DNA from: Pseudomonadota bacterium
GTDB lineage: Bacteria > Pseudomonadota > Alphaproteobacteria > Rhodospirillales > Magnetospirillaceae
Assembly: GCA_021781575.1 (NCBI GenBank)
Contig: JAJXWP010000007.1
Coordinates: 1 to 64,000 of the forward strand
DNA: 64,000 bases
Direction of reading: 5' to 3'
Position numbers and translations under genes: made by a program. The notes beneath the pieces were generated by a model. The model was not told the DNA's origin, did not search any database, and worked only from the letters and a program-made list of their open reading frames with translations. Positions within the stretch are counted from its first letter, which is position 1. The number at the start of each line of letters is the position of its first letter. Shown here piece after piece: positions 46,681-56,127 of this stretch.

Positions 46681-47903
46681 CCGCGCGCCCCCTCGGCCAG
46701 CCGCTCGCAGTCCAACACCAGCGCGACCTCGCCGGTACCCAAGAGGGCGCAGCCCCAACTGGCCCGGATGTTTTCGAGTTGGCCGACCAGCGGCTTCATC
46801 ACCACCTGCTGCTGGGCCAGCATCTCGTCGACCGGCAGACCGATGCGGCCATGACTGGTGTTGAAGACGATAACGATCGAGCGGTCGAGCGGCAGCATGT
46901 TCTCGGCCGTTTCGCCATAGAACTGCTGCAGCCGGCAGATCGGCACGAAGTCGTCGCGCACCCGCACCATCTCGGCGCCATCGGCCGCCGACACCACAGT
47001 GATTTGGTCGCTGTCGGGGCGAAAAATCTCCGACACCACGTCGATCGGCGTGGCGTAGAGGCGGTTGCCCAGCCGCATCACCAGGGTATCGAGAAAGGCC
47101 AGCGTGACCGGGATCGCCAGACCGATGGTGGCGCCCCGCCCGGCCACGCTGTCCACCGTGATGCGGCCGCGCAAATCCTTGAGCGCGGTATTCAGCACGT
47201 CCATGCCAACCCCGCGCCCCGACAACTCGGTAACGTTCTCGGCGGTGGAAAAACCGGGCTGGAAAATGACCCGCCATAACGTGGCATCGTCGGGCTCTTC
47301 GTCGTCGCCGACCAGCCCTCGCTTACGAGCCCGCGCCAGGATGCGATCGCGATTGAGCCCACGCCCGTCGTCCGTGACGGTGATCTGGATTTCACTGCCG
47401 ACCTGTGCGGCCGTCAGGGTAATGCAGCCAGCCTCGGGCTTGCCGGCGGCGACCCGCTCAGGCGACGGCTCCAGACCGTGATCGGCGGAATTGCGCACCA
47501 CATGGACCAGCGGTTCGTAAAGGCGGTCCGCCACCGCCTTGTCGATGGCGGTATCTTCGCCGACCAGCCGCAACTCGATCTTCTTCTCGGTCTGCCGCTC
47601 CAGTTCGCGCACCATGCGGCGCAGCCGGCGGAACACCTCGCCGACCGGGACCAGGCGCAATTCCGCCGCGGCCTCCTGTACCTCACGCACAACCATCGTC
47701 AGGCGGTGAGCCGACTTTTCGAATTCAGTCAGATCAAAGCCGGCAAGGTCGGGGCTGCGGATGGTCTCGGAGACGCTGAGCGATAGTTCGCCGACCAAGT
47801 CCATCAGTCGGCTGACCTTATCGGCCGATACCCTAAGCAGGGCGTTCCCCTGGCCACCCTGGGTGGCGCCATCCGCCTCGTTTTCGGTGGGTGTGATGTT
47901 CAC
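46677..47903 (-). CDS. cheA: CheA kinase core without Hpt (CheA4-like)
   Basis: A 408-residue CheA lacking P1 (Hpt) and P2. It has the P3 dimerisation helices, an intact P4 kinase (HVVRNSADHGLE, DDGRGLN, GRGVGMDVL) and a P5 CheW-like domain. It cannot autophosphorylate on its own His, so it must phosphorylate an Hpt in trans; the large CheA at 37900 has Hpt His48 and a broken kinase. This pair matches CheA4/CheA3 of R. sphaeroides. Starts with GTG at 47903; a short open frame upstream ends by overlapping this GTG (GTGA). First gene of the minus-strand operon. Confidence 0.9.
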   Translation of the reverse strand: MNITPTENEADGATQGGQGNALLRVSADKVSRLMDLVGELSLSVSETIRSPDLAGFDLTEFEKSAHRLTMVVREVQEAAAELRLVPVGEVFRRLRRMVRELERQTEKKIELRLVGEDTAIDKAVADRLYEPLVHVVRNSADHGLEPSPERVAAGKPEAGCITLTAAQVGSEIQITVTDDGRGLNRDRILARARKRGLVGDDEEPDDATLWRVIFQPGFSTAENVTELSGRGVGMDVLNTALKDLRGRITVDSVAGRGATIGLAIPVTLAFLDTLVMRLGNRLYATPIDVVSEIFRPDSDQITVVSAADGAEMVRVRDDFVPICRLQQFYGETAENMLPLDRSIVIVFNTSHGRIGLPVDEMLAQQQVVMKPLVGQLENIRASWGCALLGTGEVALVLDCERLAEGARG

Positions 47904-48085
47904 GCCGCCACCATCGAGGCTATTGCCGATGGGTCTTCTCGGGCGCCGGTTCTGCCTTGCCGCGCATAGTCATGGCGGCCATTGGATGGGGGCGGGCGGC
48001 CGCCGGCCAACTGCCGCAACCGGCGCGTCCGGTCCCGGCCACCGTCACCGCTGCACCCAATCGCCCCTATTTTGGCGAGAGCCAT

Positions 48086-48522
48086 GATCGATCCCCCATC
48101 GCCGGCGCTCCAACGTCATATCCAGGCGCGGCCGAATAAGCGAGGAAGAGGTATCGATATCTCTCGGACGTGGTAGACGCCATCCGATCATTTGTGCAGG
48201 GCGGCTATCGAAGGATAGGGGGCCTTCTGCTGAAGAATGTCGCCATTCCTTCGAGATCGAAAGAAAGGATGGTCATCCGGTTACCTCGTCTGTAAAAATG
48301 GTAACATCGCAGGTAGGAAAGTCCATTTTTCAGCCATGCAATAAGTAGTAATGCTGGTGCCAGCATGAACGGTTTGGGTTCGCGCGCATTGAGCGAGAAC
48401 GCTCATGCGGCGATTTGCGACAACACGAGGTCGCTGCATCCGGCCATTTATGAACTGCCTGATGGGGATTTTTGAGGTATCTCTCAGATGGTTTGCCTAT
48501 TGCGAAGAGATCGGGATTGACG
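48086..48522. promoter_or_regulatory. Divergent promoter region between chemotaxis operon and B12-sensor operon
   Basis: About 440 bp without a supported gene, AT-rich in its right half. It contains the palindrome at 48351-48366. Promoters for both operons should lie here, but I could not identify confident sigma-factor boxes. Confidence 0.45.
48351..48366. promoter_or_regulatory. 16-bp palindrome, candidate operator
   Basis: ATGCTGGTGCCAGCAT is a 7+2+7 perfect inverted repeat in the divergent promoter. It could be the site for the LuxR-type or another dimeric regulator. Confidence 0.4.
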
Positions 48523-49575
48523 ATGAGCCTCAGGCTTGGTCCCACTCATAATTGTTGGCGCATCGCCGAGACGGCGGTGGAGCTTCTCTATGCCAAACAC
48601 CCAAAGATCCCCGAGCGCTATCCGCCTGGCAGTCGAGTGAAATGCATAGAAGATACGTTGAAACATTTTGCCTACATGGATGGGGCAGAGCAGGTCGGCA
48701 GTGGCAAGGCATTTAGAGACTATATTATTTGGGCGCGCCAATTATTTTTTAACCTAAATTTGCCGGGCGAAGACTTCATTTGTGCGCTCCGATTCCTCGC
48801 TGATGCCCTCGACATGGAAGGGGGCGAGCGCAGCGGCCGGCAGGCGATCTTTATCCGCCGGGAGCTGGACAATCTTGGAAAATTGCCGCGAAACGCCCGT
48901 GCGCGGGCCTGTGAGCCGGCTGCCCTCAATTCCGTCGCCAGGCGGTATTTGGCGGCCCTGCTGGCTGGCGATGAAGGTGCTGCGGAACAACTGGCCTTCG
49001 GCTTTCTTGATGGCGGCCGGTCGATCGCTTCGCTCTATCTGACAGTGATCGCGCCCGTCATGCATGAGATTGGACGCCTTTGGCATGCCAACCGGATTAC
49101 TGTGGCGCAGGAGCATTACTGCTCGGCTTGCGCACAGGTGACCATGGCCAGGCTGTTTCCGCGGATCTTCGCCGTTGAGCGCAAGGGGCCGGTTCTGCTC
49201 GCCCTCTGCGCCGAGGGAGAGTTGCATCAGATTGGCATACGTATGGTCGCCGACCTCTTTCAGTTGGAGGGCTGGGATACACGCTTCCTCGGAGCCGATA
49301 CCCCGCCAAAGGCCCTGGTGGATATGGCGGAAATGACCGGGGCTTCGCTGGTGGCGATCTCCGCATCGATCCTCCCCAATGTGCCGGCCGTCGTCTCCCT
49401 GATCTCCCTGCTGCGCGCCAGCGCGGGCGGCGCCGGTACAAAAATCCTGGTCGGCGGCTATCCGTTTAACGTCGATGAAGATCTTTGGCGTCGTGTCGGA
49501 GCCGACGGCACGGCTGCCGATGCGGGTCGAGCCGCGGCATTGGTGGCGGAATGGAGGGGGGGCGGCGTTCAATGA
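48523..49575 (+). CDS. Cobalamin-binding sensor protein (CarH/AerR-like B12 photoreceptor candidate)
   Basis: A 350-residue protein. The C-terminal half has the four-helix cap with the W-x9-EH signature (Trp187, Glu197-His198) and a B12-binding Rossmann domain whose base-off motif ELHQIG places the lower ligand at His235. W-x9-EH is the adenosylcobalamin light-sensing signature of CarH; AerR/PpaA are related alphaproteobacterial anti-repressors. The N-terminal 130 residues have no recognised DNA-binding domain. The downstream PAS-LuxR gene overlaps (ATGA), suggesting a two-protein light- or B12-responsive switch. ATG at 48523 is chosen over an in-frame TTG at 48472. Confidence 0.78.
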   Translation: MSLRLGPTHNCWRIAETAVELLYAKHPKIPERYPPGSRVKCIEDTLKHFAYMDGAEQVGSGKAFRDYIIWARQLFFNLNLPGEDFICALRFLADALDMEGGERSGRQAIFIRRELDNLGKLPRNARARACEPAALNSVARRYLAALLAGDEGAAEQLAFGFLDGGRSIASLYLTVIAPVMHEIGRLWHANRITVAQEHYCSACAQVTMARLFPRIFAVERKGPVLLALCAEGELHQIGIRMVADLFQLEGWDTRFLGADTPPKALVDMAEMTGASLVAISASILPNVPAVVSLISLLRASAGGAGTKILVGGYPFNVDEDLWRRVGADGTAADAGRAAALVAEWRGGGVQ

Positions 49576-50255
49576 GCACAAGCGGTTCATGTGCCATCCT
49601 GAGGTGTGATTTCGATGGCATCGTCCGTCAGGTCGTGGTCGACAGACTGGGCATCACCTCGCACGGCATCGTCGGCAGGTCATTTTATACGCTGGTGACC
49701 GAAGACGAGGCGGCGCAAGGGCGGACATTCATCTCAAGCGTCCTTCGCGACTGCGTCGTGTTCGACTGTATTTTGACCGCGGTTCTGGGCGGCCGATCTG
49801 CGGTTCTGCGGTTCGACGGCACTCGTCTTGAGCGGGATTTGCTGATCAGCGCCAAACCGGTGTCCGCCGGGATGTCGAACTCGCAGTCAGTCTTCGAAGC
49901 GTTCAGCGTGCTCAACAATCGAATCGTTAATCGCCAACGTGAATTGGCGCGGGTCCTGACCGATGCGGCCCAGCTTGCGGCCGGGTTCGAAGGGGTGGGG
50001 TCGGCAAGCCGCCCGGCCTCGATCGCCCCCTCCAACCCCGGGTTCATCTCTTCCGCTTCTCGGCCATTTTCCGAGCGCGAGCAGGAAGTGGTCGCGATGT
50101 TGGTGGAGGGGTGCTCCAACCGCCTGATCGGTGAGCGGCTGGGGATCGCGGAATCGGCGGTGAAGGCGCGGCTGCGGACGATCTATCGAAAACTCGGGGT
50201 CGGCAGCCGGCCGCAGGCGATCACCTCGTTGTTTGGTAATCGGGACCACTCGTAG
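49572..50255 (+). CDS. PAS-like/LuxR-type transcriptional regulator
   Basis: A 227-residue protein. Residues 1-110 look like a PAS domain (DFDGIVRQVVVDRLGI, GRSFYTLVTEDE), and the C-terminal 65 residues are a LuxR helix-turn-helix (FSEREQEVVAMLVEGCSNRLIGERLGI, AVKARLRTIYRKLGV). No receiver domain is present. Translationally coupled to the B12-binding protein, which may control its DNA binding. The HTH resembles that of the regulator at 50593. Confidence 0.78.
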   Translation: MSTSGSCAILRCDFDGIVRQVVVDRLGITSHGIVGRSFYTLVTEDEAAQGRTFISSVLRDCVVFDCILTAVLGGRSAVLRFDGTRLERDLLISAKPVSAGMSNSQSVFEAFSVLNNRIVNRQRELARVLTDAAQLAAGFEGVGSASRPASIAPSNPGFISSASRPFSEREQEVVAMLVEGCSNRLIGERLGIAESAVKARLRTIYRKLGVGSRPQAITSLFGNRDHS

Positions 50256-50592
50256 CGCAGTGACGCAGTCGCAAGATTAAGGGGCCATGATTGCATCGTA
50301 GCCCAACATACTGAATCTTCCTGCGCGACGCTGATCATTCAGGGTGATCCGCCGGAGGCGGATTCACGGCTGCTGCCGCATCTCAAATACAACCGTGGAT
50401 ATTGACTTGGTGTCGATCGCAAGCGCAGGGCGTTTTTTTTACGATTTCAAGTTATCATTCGAAGAAATTGGCTATCTTTCGATAGGGTAGATTGCGACCG
50501 GCAGGCTGGACTTATTATTCGGACAGACGGATGGTGCTGGCAGTGCTATTGCGTTTAGTCAAAAAGCAGAATATTCAATTCTAGGTTGTGAT
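50256..50592. other. AT-rich intergenic region with a hairpin
   Basis: No gene is supported. A stem made of GTGATCCGCC and GGCGGATTCAC (one bulge, loop GGA) lies at 50344-50367, and the base composition becomes AT-rich from about 50400 into the next gene. Confidence 0.4.
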
Positions 50593-51240
50593 ATGCAGGT
50601 CTTGCTGGCGGATGATAACAAGCTCCTGAGGGACGGTATTCGTCCATTTGTCACAAAGCTGAAACCGCGACCGTCCGTGCTGGAAGCCGAAAGTTTCGAG
50701 GAGACCCTTTTATTGGCGGAAGGGAGTGGCGGTATTGATTTGGTTCTGTTAAGTCTCGGGATGCGTGGCGTCGACGGAATGTCGAGCGTAAAGCTGCTCC
50801 GAGGAAAATTGCCGAACGCAAAAATTGTATTGTTAATTAACAACCACAATTTAGATATAATAATGTCAGCTATTGCTGATGGAATATCCGGTGTTATTTC
50901 AAAAGATGTTTCTGGTACGTGTCTGGTCAATGCGCTTCATTTGGTGGTTGCGGGTGAGGTTTATGTGCCGTCCGAGGCGATGTCCGCGATCGCAAGGCGA
51001 GCTCTTCGGATTTCCGATGAGGCCATCTTCTCTGGTGCCAGGAAGGGAATCGCATTGTCCCCTGGCGAAACACAGCTCGTTCCCTTCTTGATCGACGGCT
51101 TGCCCAACAAGGCGATCGCCCAGCGCCTGGGGATCGAGGAAGCAGCGGTGAAAGCCCGGCTGCGCGGCCTTTTCAAAAAGATCGGTGTGGCCAACCGCGC
51201 GCAGGCGGCGATGGCTCTTCGGGAGCAAGCGCAGAATTGA
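50593..51240 (+). CDS. LuxR-type response regulator with a degenerate receiver
   Basis: A 215-residue protein of NarL/FixJ layout. The receiver keeps the acidic pair (LLADDN) and the Lys (GVISKDVSG), but the phospho-acceptor position is Ser54 (LVLLSLGMRGVDG), so it cannot be phosphorylated in the normal way. The C-terminal HTH (LSPGETQLVPFLIDGLPNKAIAQRLGI) is like that of the 49572 regulator. The first half is encoded by AT-rich DNA unlike its neighbours. It may be a phosphorylation-independent regulator of the second chemosensory operon. Confidence 0.8.
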   Translation: MQVLLADDNKLLRDGIRPFVTKLKPRPSVLEAESFEETLLLAEGSGGIDLVLLSLGMRGVDGMSSVKLLRGKLPNAKIVLLINNHNLDIIMSAIADGISGVISKDVSGTCLVNALHLVVAGEVYVPSEAMSAIARRALRISDEAIFSGARKGIALSPGETQLVPFLIDGLPNKAIAQRLGIEEAAVKARLRGLFKKIGVANRAQAAMALREQAQN

Positions 51241-51388
51241 TCTTATTATAACTATCTTTCGACAGCTGTGCCTTTCACGGATGATCGGATAGGCGGCTAC
51301 CACCTTCGAGAGCTATCTCTGCAACTGTCTCGCCTGCAGAACCGTTTCCTGGGGATGAGGTTCCGGCGACAGCGAAAGGGGATGGAAC

Positions 51389-53317
51389 ATGGCTCTCGTG
51401 AAGAAGAATCAAGTCAGCGGGCAGGCCTTTGCCAAGGCTGGCGAGACTGAAGAGACCAGTAACGGGAGCAGGCTGCTTGCCGAAGCGCAGAAGCGGAAGG
51501 CGCGGACCTTCGCCCGGCAGCAGAAGGCGGCCGAGCGGATCGCTGCGGCTACCTCGCAACTGGCCAGCGGCATTGCCGAAGCGGCCTCGGCTGCTGAGGA
51601 ATTGCGCAAGGCTTCCGAACAGATCGCCTCGGGTGCCGAGGAAGCGGCCGGAGCAGCCCAGCAATCGCAGAAGGCCGTGACCCACGGCGCCGTGCTGATT
51701 CTCAAGGCTAAAGAAAATGCCGACACCTCGGTGGTCAAGACCGAGTCTTTGCAGACACTGATCGCCAACATCGCCGGGCAGATCGCCAATTCCATCCTGG
51801 CCATCGGCCGGGCCGCCGAGCGCCAGGAGGCTTCGGTGCAGATGGTCGAGGAACTCGAGCGCCAGGCCGGGGACATATCCGAAGTGGTCAAGGCGGTGGC
51901 GCGCATCGCCGACCAGACCAACCTGTTGGCTCTGAACGCCGCTATCGAAGCGGCGCGCGCCGGCCAGCACGGCAAGGGCTTCGCCGTGGTCGCCGATGAG
52001 GTGCGCACACTCGCCGAGACCAGCGAAAAGAGCGCCCGCGAGATTCAGGATCTGATCACACAGATCCAGAAGGACGTAAAGGCCATCGCCGAGGGGATCA
52101 ACACCTCCGCCGCCACCGCTAAGCAGGAAGTAGAAAAAGGCAAGCAGATCACCACGCAGTTGGAGCAGGTCCGCGTTGACATGATCGAAGTTGCCAATGG
52201 CTGCCGCGAGATCGCCAAGGCCAGTGAGGAATCCAACGCCGCCGCCAAGGAGGCGCAAAAGGGCTCCGAGGTGATCGCCGCGGCGGCCGAGGAACAGAGC
52301 GCCGCCTGCCAGGAGAGCCTGAAGACCATCGATCAGCAAACCCAGGCACTGGGGCAGTCCGAACAGGCGGCGCAGGAGCTCTCCGAACTGGCCGACGAAC
52401 TGAAGAACTCGACCGACATCACCAAGAGCGCTGAAGAAGTGGCATCGGCTGCCGAGGAATTGTCGTCGGCCGTCGAGGAGATCAACCGTGCCGCGACCCA
52501 GATCCAGCAGGCTCTCGACCAGATCCAGAAAGGGGCGCAGCAGCAGGGCGCCGCGACGCAACAGTCGTCGGCGGCCATCGCCCAGATCGAGAAGGGGGCC
52601 GCCATTGCCGGCGAGCGAGGCAAGATGGCGGTTGAGAAAGGCCAGGCAATCACCGACCTGCTGGCTGCCAACAAGATCGCGGTGGACGAAATGATCGCAG
52701 GAGTCCTCAACTCGGTTGATGCCGGCAAGCAGAGCCGCGAGCAGATCGGCGCACTGGAACAGGTCAGTCGTCGTATCGACAAGATCGTCGACGCCATCAC
52801 CACCGTGTCGATTCAAACCAACATGCTGGCCGTCAACGGTTCCGTGGAAGCGGCGCGGGCCGGCGAGTTCGGCAAGGGCTTCGCCGTCGTGTCCACCGAC
52901 ATCCGCAACCTGGCCCGCGACTCGGCCGAGAACGCCGACCGCATCAAGGACACCGTCAAGGCCATCCAGGACCAGATCGGCATGGTGCGCCGCGACCTCG
53001 AGGAGATCGCCTCGGCCGCCGCTACCGAGGTGGAGAAGAACAAGGCGATCACCGCCGATCTCGAGTCCTCGGCCAAGGACATGGCCGTCGTCTTGGCCGG
53101 CAGCAGGGAGATCCTGGCCGGCGCCGACGAGATCGTGCGAGTGGTGAAGGAAGTGCAGACGGGGGTCGAGCAGATCGCCTCGGCCGCCCAGCAGACGACG
53201 CGCGCCAGCACCGAGGCGGGAAATGCCGCCAAAGAGCAATCCAAGGGGGCCGAGGAGCTGGCTGCGGCTATCGAGGAAATCGCATCCTTGGCAGACGAGC
53301 TGCAGGCCGGCGCCTGA
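51389..53317 (+). CDS. Soluble chemoreceptor with two MCP signalling tips
   Basis: A 642-residue, almost wholly coiled-coil protein with no membrane segment or input domain. It contains two complete signalling hairpins: tip 1 [19 protein letters not shown] at about 174-192 and tip 2 [19 protein letters not shown] at 474-492, exactly 300 residues apart. Each is followed by GxGFAVVxxxxRxLA. Ordinary receptors have one tip. Tip 2 is diverged (VNGS for LNAA). Alanine/glutamine/glutamate-rich heptads connect them. Its partner is probably the three-CheW protein encoded next. AAAGGGGA precedes the ATG. Confidence 0.87.
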   Translation: MALVKKNQVSGQAFAKAGETEETSNGSRLLAEAQKRKARTFARQQKAAERIAAATSQLASGIAEAASAAEELRKASEQIASGAEEAAGAAQQSQKAVTHGAVLILKAKENADTSVVKTESLQTLIANIAGQIANSILAIGRAAERQEASVQMVEELERQAGDISEVVKAVARIADQTNLLALNAAIEAARAGQHGKGFAVVADEVRTLAETSEKSAREIQDLITQIQKDVKAIAEGINTSAATAKQEVEKGKQITTQLEQVRVDMIEVANGCREIAKASEESNAAAKEAQKGSEVIAAAAEEQSAACQESLKTIDQQTQALGQSEQAAQELSELADELKNSTDITKSAEEVASAAEELSSAVEEINRAATQIQQALDQIQKGAQQQGAATQQSSAAIAQIEKGAAIAGERGKMAVEKGQAITDLLAANKIAVDEMIAGVLNSVDAGKQSREQIGALEQVSRRIDKIVDAITTVSIQTNMLAVNGSVEAARAGEFGKGFAVVSTDIRNLARDSAENADRIKDTVKAIQDQIGMVRRDLEEIASAAATEVEKNKAITADLESSAKDMAVVLAGSREILAGADEIVRVVKEVQTGVEQIASAAQQTTRASTEAGNAAKEQSKGAEELAAAIEEIASLADELQAGA

Positions 53318-53348
53318 CATCCCTTCCCGAACAGCAAGGAGGACAACC

Positions 53349-54950
53349 ATGTCCGGAGTCGCGGAAGTGGCGGGAATAGGCGGAGGCAAGGCCGCTCCAT
53401 TAGGGGATGGCGGAAGCGCGGCCGGCACAGTTGGTGGGGATGCACAGCAGTTCGTCATCTTTCATGTCGATGACGAGAGCTTCGCCGTGCCCCTGTCGGA
53501 AGTGCAGGAAATCATTCGCATGCCGGAGGTGGTCCATGTTCCTTTGAGCCCACCGGCTCTCGAGGGGCTGGCCAACCTGCGTGGGTCGGTGTTGCCAGTG
53601 ATCCGGCTGCGCCAGGTGTTCGGAGTGGGCGACGTCGAACATGACGACGCCACCCGTGTCGTGGTGCTCGACCAGGGGCGACCCATAGGGTTGGTGGTCG
53701 ACCGGGTGGCCAATGTCGTCACCGTTGACGCTGACCGGATCGAAGCGGCAAGCAGCATCAAGGGAACGGTCGACGCCGACCTGCTGACCGGGATGATCAA
53801 GGATCAGGATGGCCAATCGATGGTGATGATCCTTGACGCCGGCAAGGTCGTCTGCCGCGAGTTCAAGGCTATCGGCAAGGCGGCGGGAAGCGCTCTGGCC
53901 GACGCCACCCGAGCGAGCGGATCCAATGACGAGCGCAGGTTCGAGGTGGACACGGACGGCAGCGACGAAAGCCAACTCGTCAGCTTCGAAGTGGCCGGAC
54001 AGGAATACGCCCTGCCCATCGAGAAGGTACAGGAGATCGTGCAGATCCCCGGCCAGATCACCGAGGTGCCCAACACCCCTTCGCATGTGCTGGGTGTGAT
54101 GACACTGCGCAACCGCCTTCTGCCGCTGGTATCCCTGCGTGACATGTTCGGCCTGCCGCACGAAGACGTAAGCGACGCCAATAAAATCGTTGTCGTTTCA
54201 ATGGAAGGGCAAGGCTCGACCGCCTCGGTCGGCGTTGTGATGGATAGCGTCAAAGAGGTGTTGCGTGTCAGCAACGCGGTCGTCGACCCCATGCCGCCCC
54301 TGTTGGCCCGAAACGGCGACCTCGGCGAAATCGAGTCCATTTGCCGCCTGCACAACGGCAAAAGACTGGTCTCGGTCCTCTCCGCCGAAAAGATGTTCAG
54401 CAGTGGCGACATTCGCGCCGTCACCGCCAACACCGGAGAGGAGAAGGTGATGGCCGAAGACGAAACCCGTGGGCGGGCCGGCGTGGCCGACGATGAGGAG
54501 CAGGTGGTCGCGTTTCGCCTGATGAACGAGGAATACGGGGTTCCCATCGAGGCGGTGCAGGAAATCGTCCGGGTTCCGGATGAGCTGACCAAGGTGCCGA
54601 AGACGCCCGATTTCATCGAAGGCGTAGTCAATCTGCGCGGCGTCGTCCTGCCGGTGGTCGATCAGCGCCGGCGCTTCGGCATGCCGTCGATGGAGCGTAA
54701 CGACCGGCAGCGGATCATGGTCTACACCATCCGGGGCGTCAGGACCGGCTTCATCGTGGACTCGGTCTCGGAAGTCATGCGCATTCCTTCCTCGGTGATC
54801 GGGCCCGCTCCATCCCTGTCCGAGGAACAGCAGCGCCTTATCCGCCGCGTCGCCAATATCGAAAAGATGAAGAGGATGATCCTGTTGCTTGACGTCGATC
54901 AACTGCTCGACGTCAAGGAACTCGCGGCCGTCGGCAAGGCGGCACAGTAA
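53349..54950 (+). CDS. Triple CheW-domain coupling protein
   Basis: A 533-residue protein of three CheW domains (about 33-170, 208-350 and 383-525), each with its own FxVxxxxYAxPIxxVQEI start and LRGxxLPV core. A normal CheW is about 150-180 residues. The linkers are acidic. Three receptor- and CheA-binding faces in one chain would make a multivalent scaffold, suited to a receptor with two tips. AAGGAGG precedes the ATG, 31 bp after the receptor gene. Confidence 0.9.
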   Translation: MSGVAEVAGIGGGKAAPLGDGGSAAGTVGGDAQQFVIFHVDDESFAVPLSEVQEIIRMPEVVHVPLSPPALEGLANLRGSVLPVIRLRQVFGVGDVEHDDATRVVVLDQGRPIGLVVDRVANVVTVDADRIEAASSIKGTVDADLLTGMIKDQDGQSMVMILDAGKVVCREFKAIGKAAGSALADATRASGSNDERRFEVDTDGSDESQLVSFEVAGQEYALPIEKVQEIVQIPGQITEVPNTPSHVLGVMTLRNRLLPLVSLRDMFGLPHEDVSDANKIVVVSMEGQGSTASVGVVMDSVKEVLRVSNAVVDPMPPLLARNGDLGEIESICRLHNGKRLVSVLSAEKMFSSGDIRAVTANTGEEKVMAEDETRGRAGVADDEEQVVAFRLMNEEYGVPIEAVQEIVRVPDELTKVPKTPDFIEGVVNLRGVVLPVVDQRRRFGMPSMERNDRQRIMVYTIRGVRTGFIVDSVSEVMRIPSSVIGPAPSLSEEQQRLIRRVANIEKMKRMILLLDVDQLLDVKELAAVGKAAQ

Positions 54951-55005
54951 TGGGAAACGGCAGGGACGGCCATGCCTCCCTGCCGCGTTCGAGTGGGGCA
55001 AAGGG

Positions 55006-56127
55006 ATGACGAAAGTCCTCATTGTCGACGATTCGGCGCTGATGCGCCGCCACCTGAAAGAGATCCTGGAGACACGGGGCGGTTGCACCGTCGCATTGGC
55101 TCGCAACGGTGCCGAGGCCTTGGCGGTAGTGGGGGCGTTCAATCCGGACGTCATCACCCTCGACATCAATATGCCGGAAATGGACGGGCTCACCTGTCTT
55201 TCGCACATCATGACCGAGCGGCCGAGGCCGGTGGTGATGGTATCCTCGCTGACCGAGCAAGGCGCCGAAGTGACGTTGCAGGCCTTGGCGCTGGGGGCTG
55301 TGGATTTCATCCAGAAGCCGGAAGGGACCATCTCTCTCAACGTTGCCCGCATCGAGCAGGAGATCCTCGACAAGGTTACCGCTGCCGCCCGGGCGCGCAT
55401 TCGGCGCAGTGTCGGGCTTTCCAGCCGTCTGCAGGCCCAGTCAAGGGCGATCGAAAAGAAGCGGGATGGGCGCGGCGCCCAACCGGTAATGGCCCCGCTG
55501 AACACGATGGCCCTTGGCGTCGTGCTGATCGGTGTCTCCACCGGTGGCCCCGGAACACTGGAAGACGTCCTTCCCCGTCTTCCCGCCGGCTTTCCATGGC
55601 CAGTGGTGATCGCGCAGCATATGCCGGGCAGTTTCACCTCGGTATTCGCGCGCCGACTCAACGAACTGTGCAACCTGACGGTGATCGAAGCTTCGAGCCA
55701 AATGCCGCTGGAGCCAGGCATCATCTACGTCGGCAGGGGGGACGCCGACGTGGTCATTGGGCGGCGCGCGACCCGCTGGGTGGTCAATCCCATGCCGGCT
55801 GGCGATCAGTACCTGTGGCATCCCAGTGTGACGCGCCTGGTTGAGAGCGCCATGCATGCCTTGCCGGCCGAACGGATTATCGGAGTCCTGCTCACGGGAA
55901 TGGGGGACGACGGTGCCGAAGCCATGACCGACCTCCGCCGACGTGGCGGCCGCACCATAGCCCAGGACGAAGCCTCATCGGTGGTCTGGGGCATGCCCGG
56001 AGAGTTGGTCAAGCGCGGTGGGGCAAGTCTCGTTCTGCCCGCCGACCGTGTAGCCAGCCAATTGTCCCTGTGGCTGTCGCAGGCCGGGGCGGGAAAGGAA
56101 AAGCGCTGTGGGCTTGGTAAAGAGTAA
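55006..56127 (+). CDS. cheB: Chemotaxis methylesterase CheB
   Basis: A 373-residue CheB with receiver (VDDS, ITLDINMPEMDG, QKPEG) and methylesterase (GVSTGGPGTL, AQHMPGSF, LTGMGDDGAEAM). Serves the second chemosensory system. Its 3' end overlaps the HEAT-repeat gene by 20 bp. Confidence 0.93.
   Translation: MTKVLIVDDSALMRRHLKEILETRGGCTVALARNGAEALAVVGAFNPDVITLDINMPEMDGLTCLSHIMTERPRPVVMVSSLTEQGAEVTLQALALGAVDFIQKPEGTISLNVARIEQEILDKVTAAARARIRRSVGLSSRLQAQSRAIEKKRDGRGAQPVMAPLNTMALGVVLIGVSTGGPGTLEDVLPRLPAGFPWPVVIAQHMPGSFTSVFARRLNELCNLTVIEASSQMPLEPGIIYVGRGDADVVIGRRATRWVVNPMPAGDQYLWHPSVTRLVESAMHALPAERIIGVLLTGMGDDGAEAMTDLRRRGGRTIAQDEASSVVWGMPGELVKRGGASLVLPADRVASQLSLWLSQAGAGKEKRCGLGKE

Noticed and set aside
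47900-48085. Short minus-strand frame whose stop overlaps the GTG of the Hpt-less cheA
   Set aside because: The overlap suggests coupling, but the 61-residue product is low-complexity, has no ribosome site I can defend and no recognisable family.
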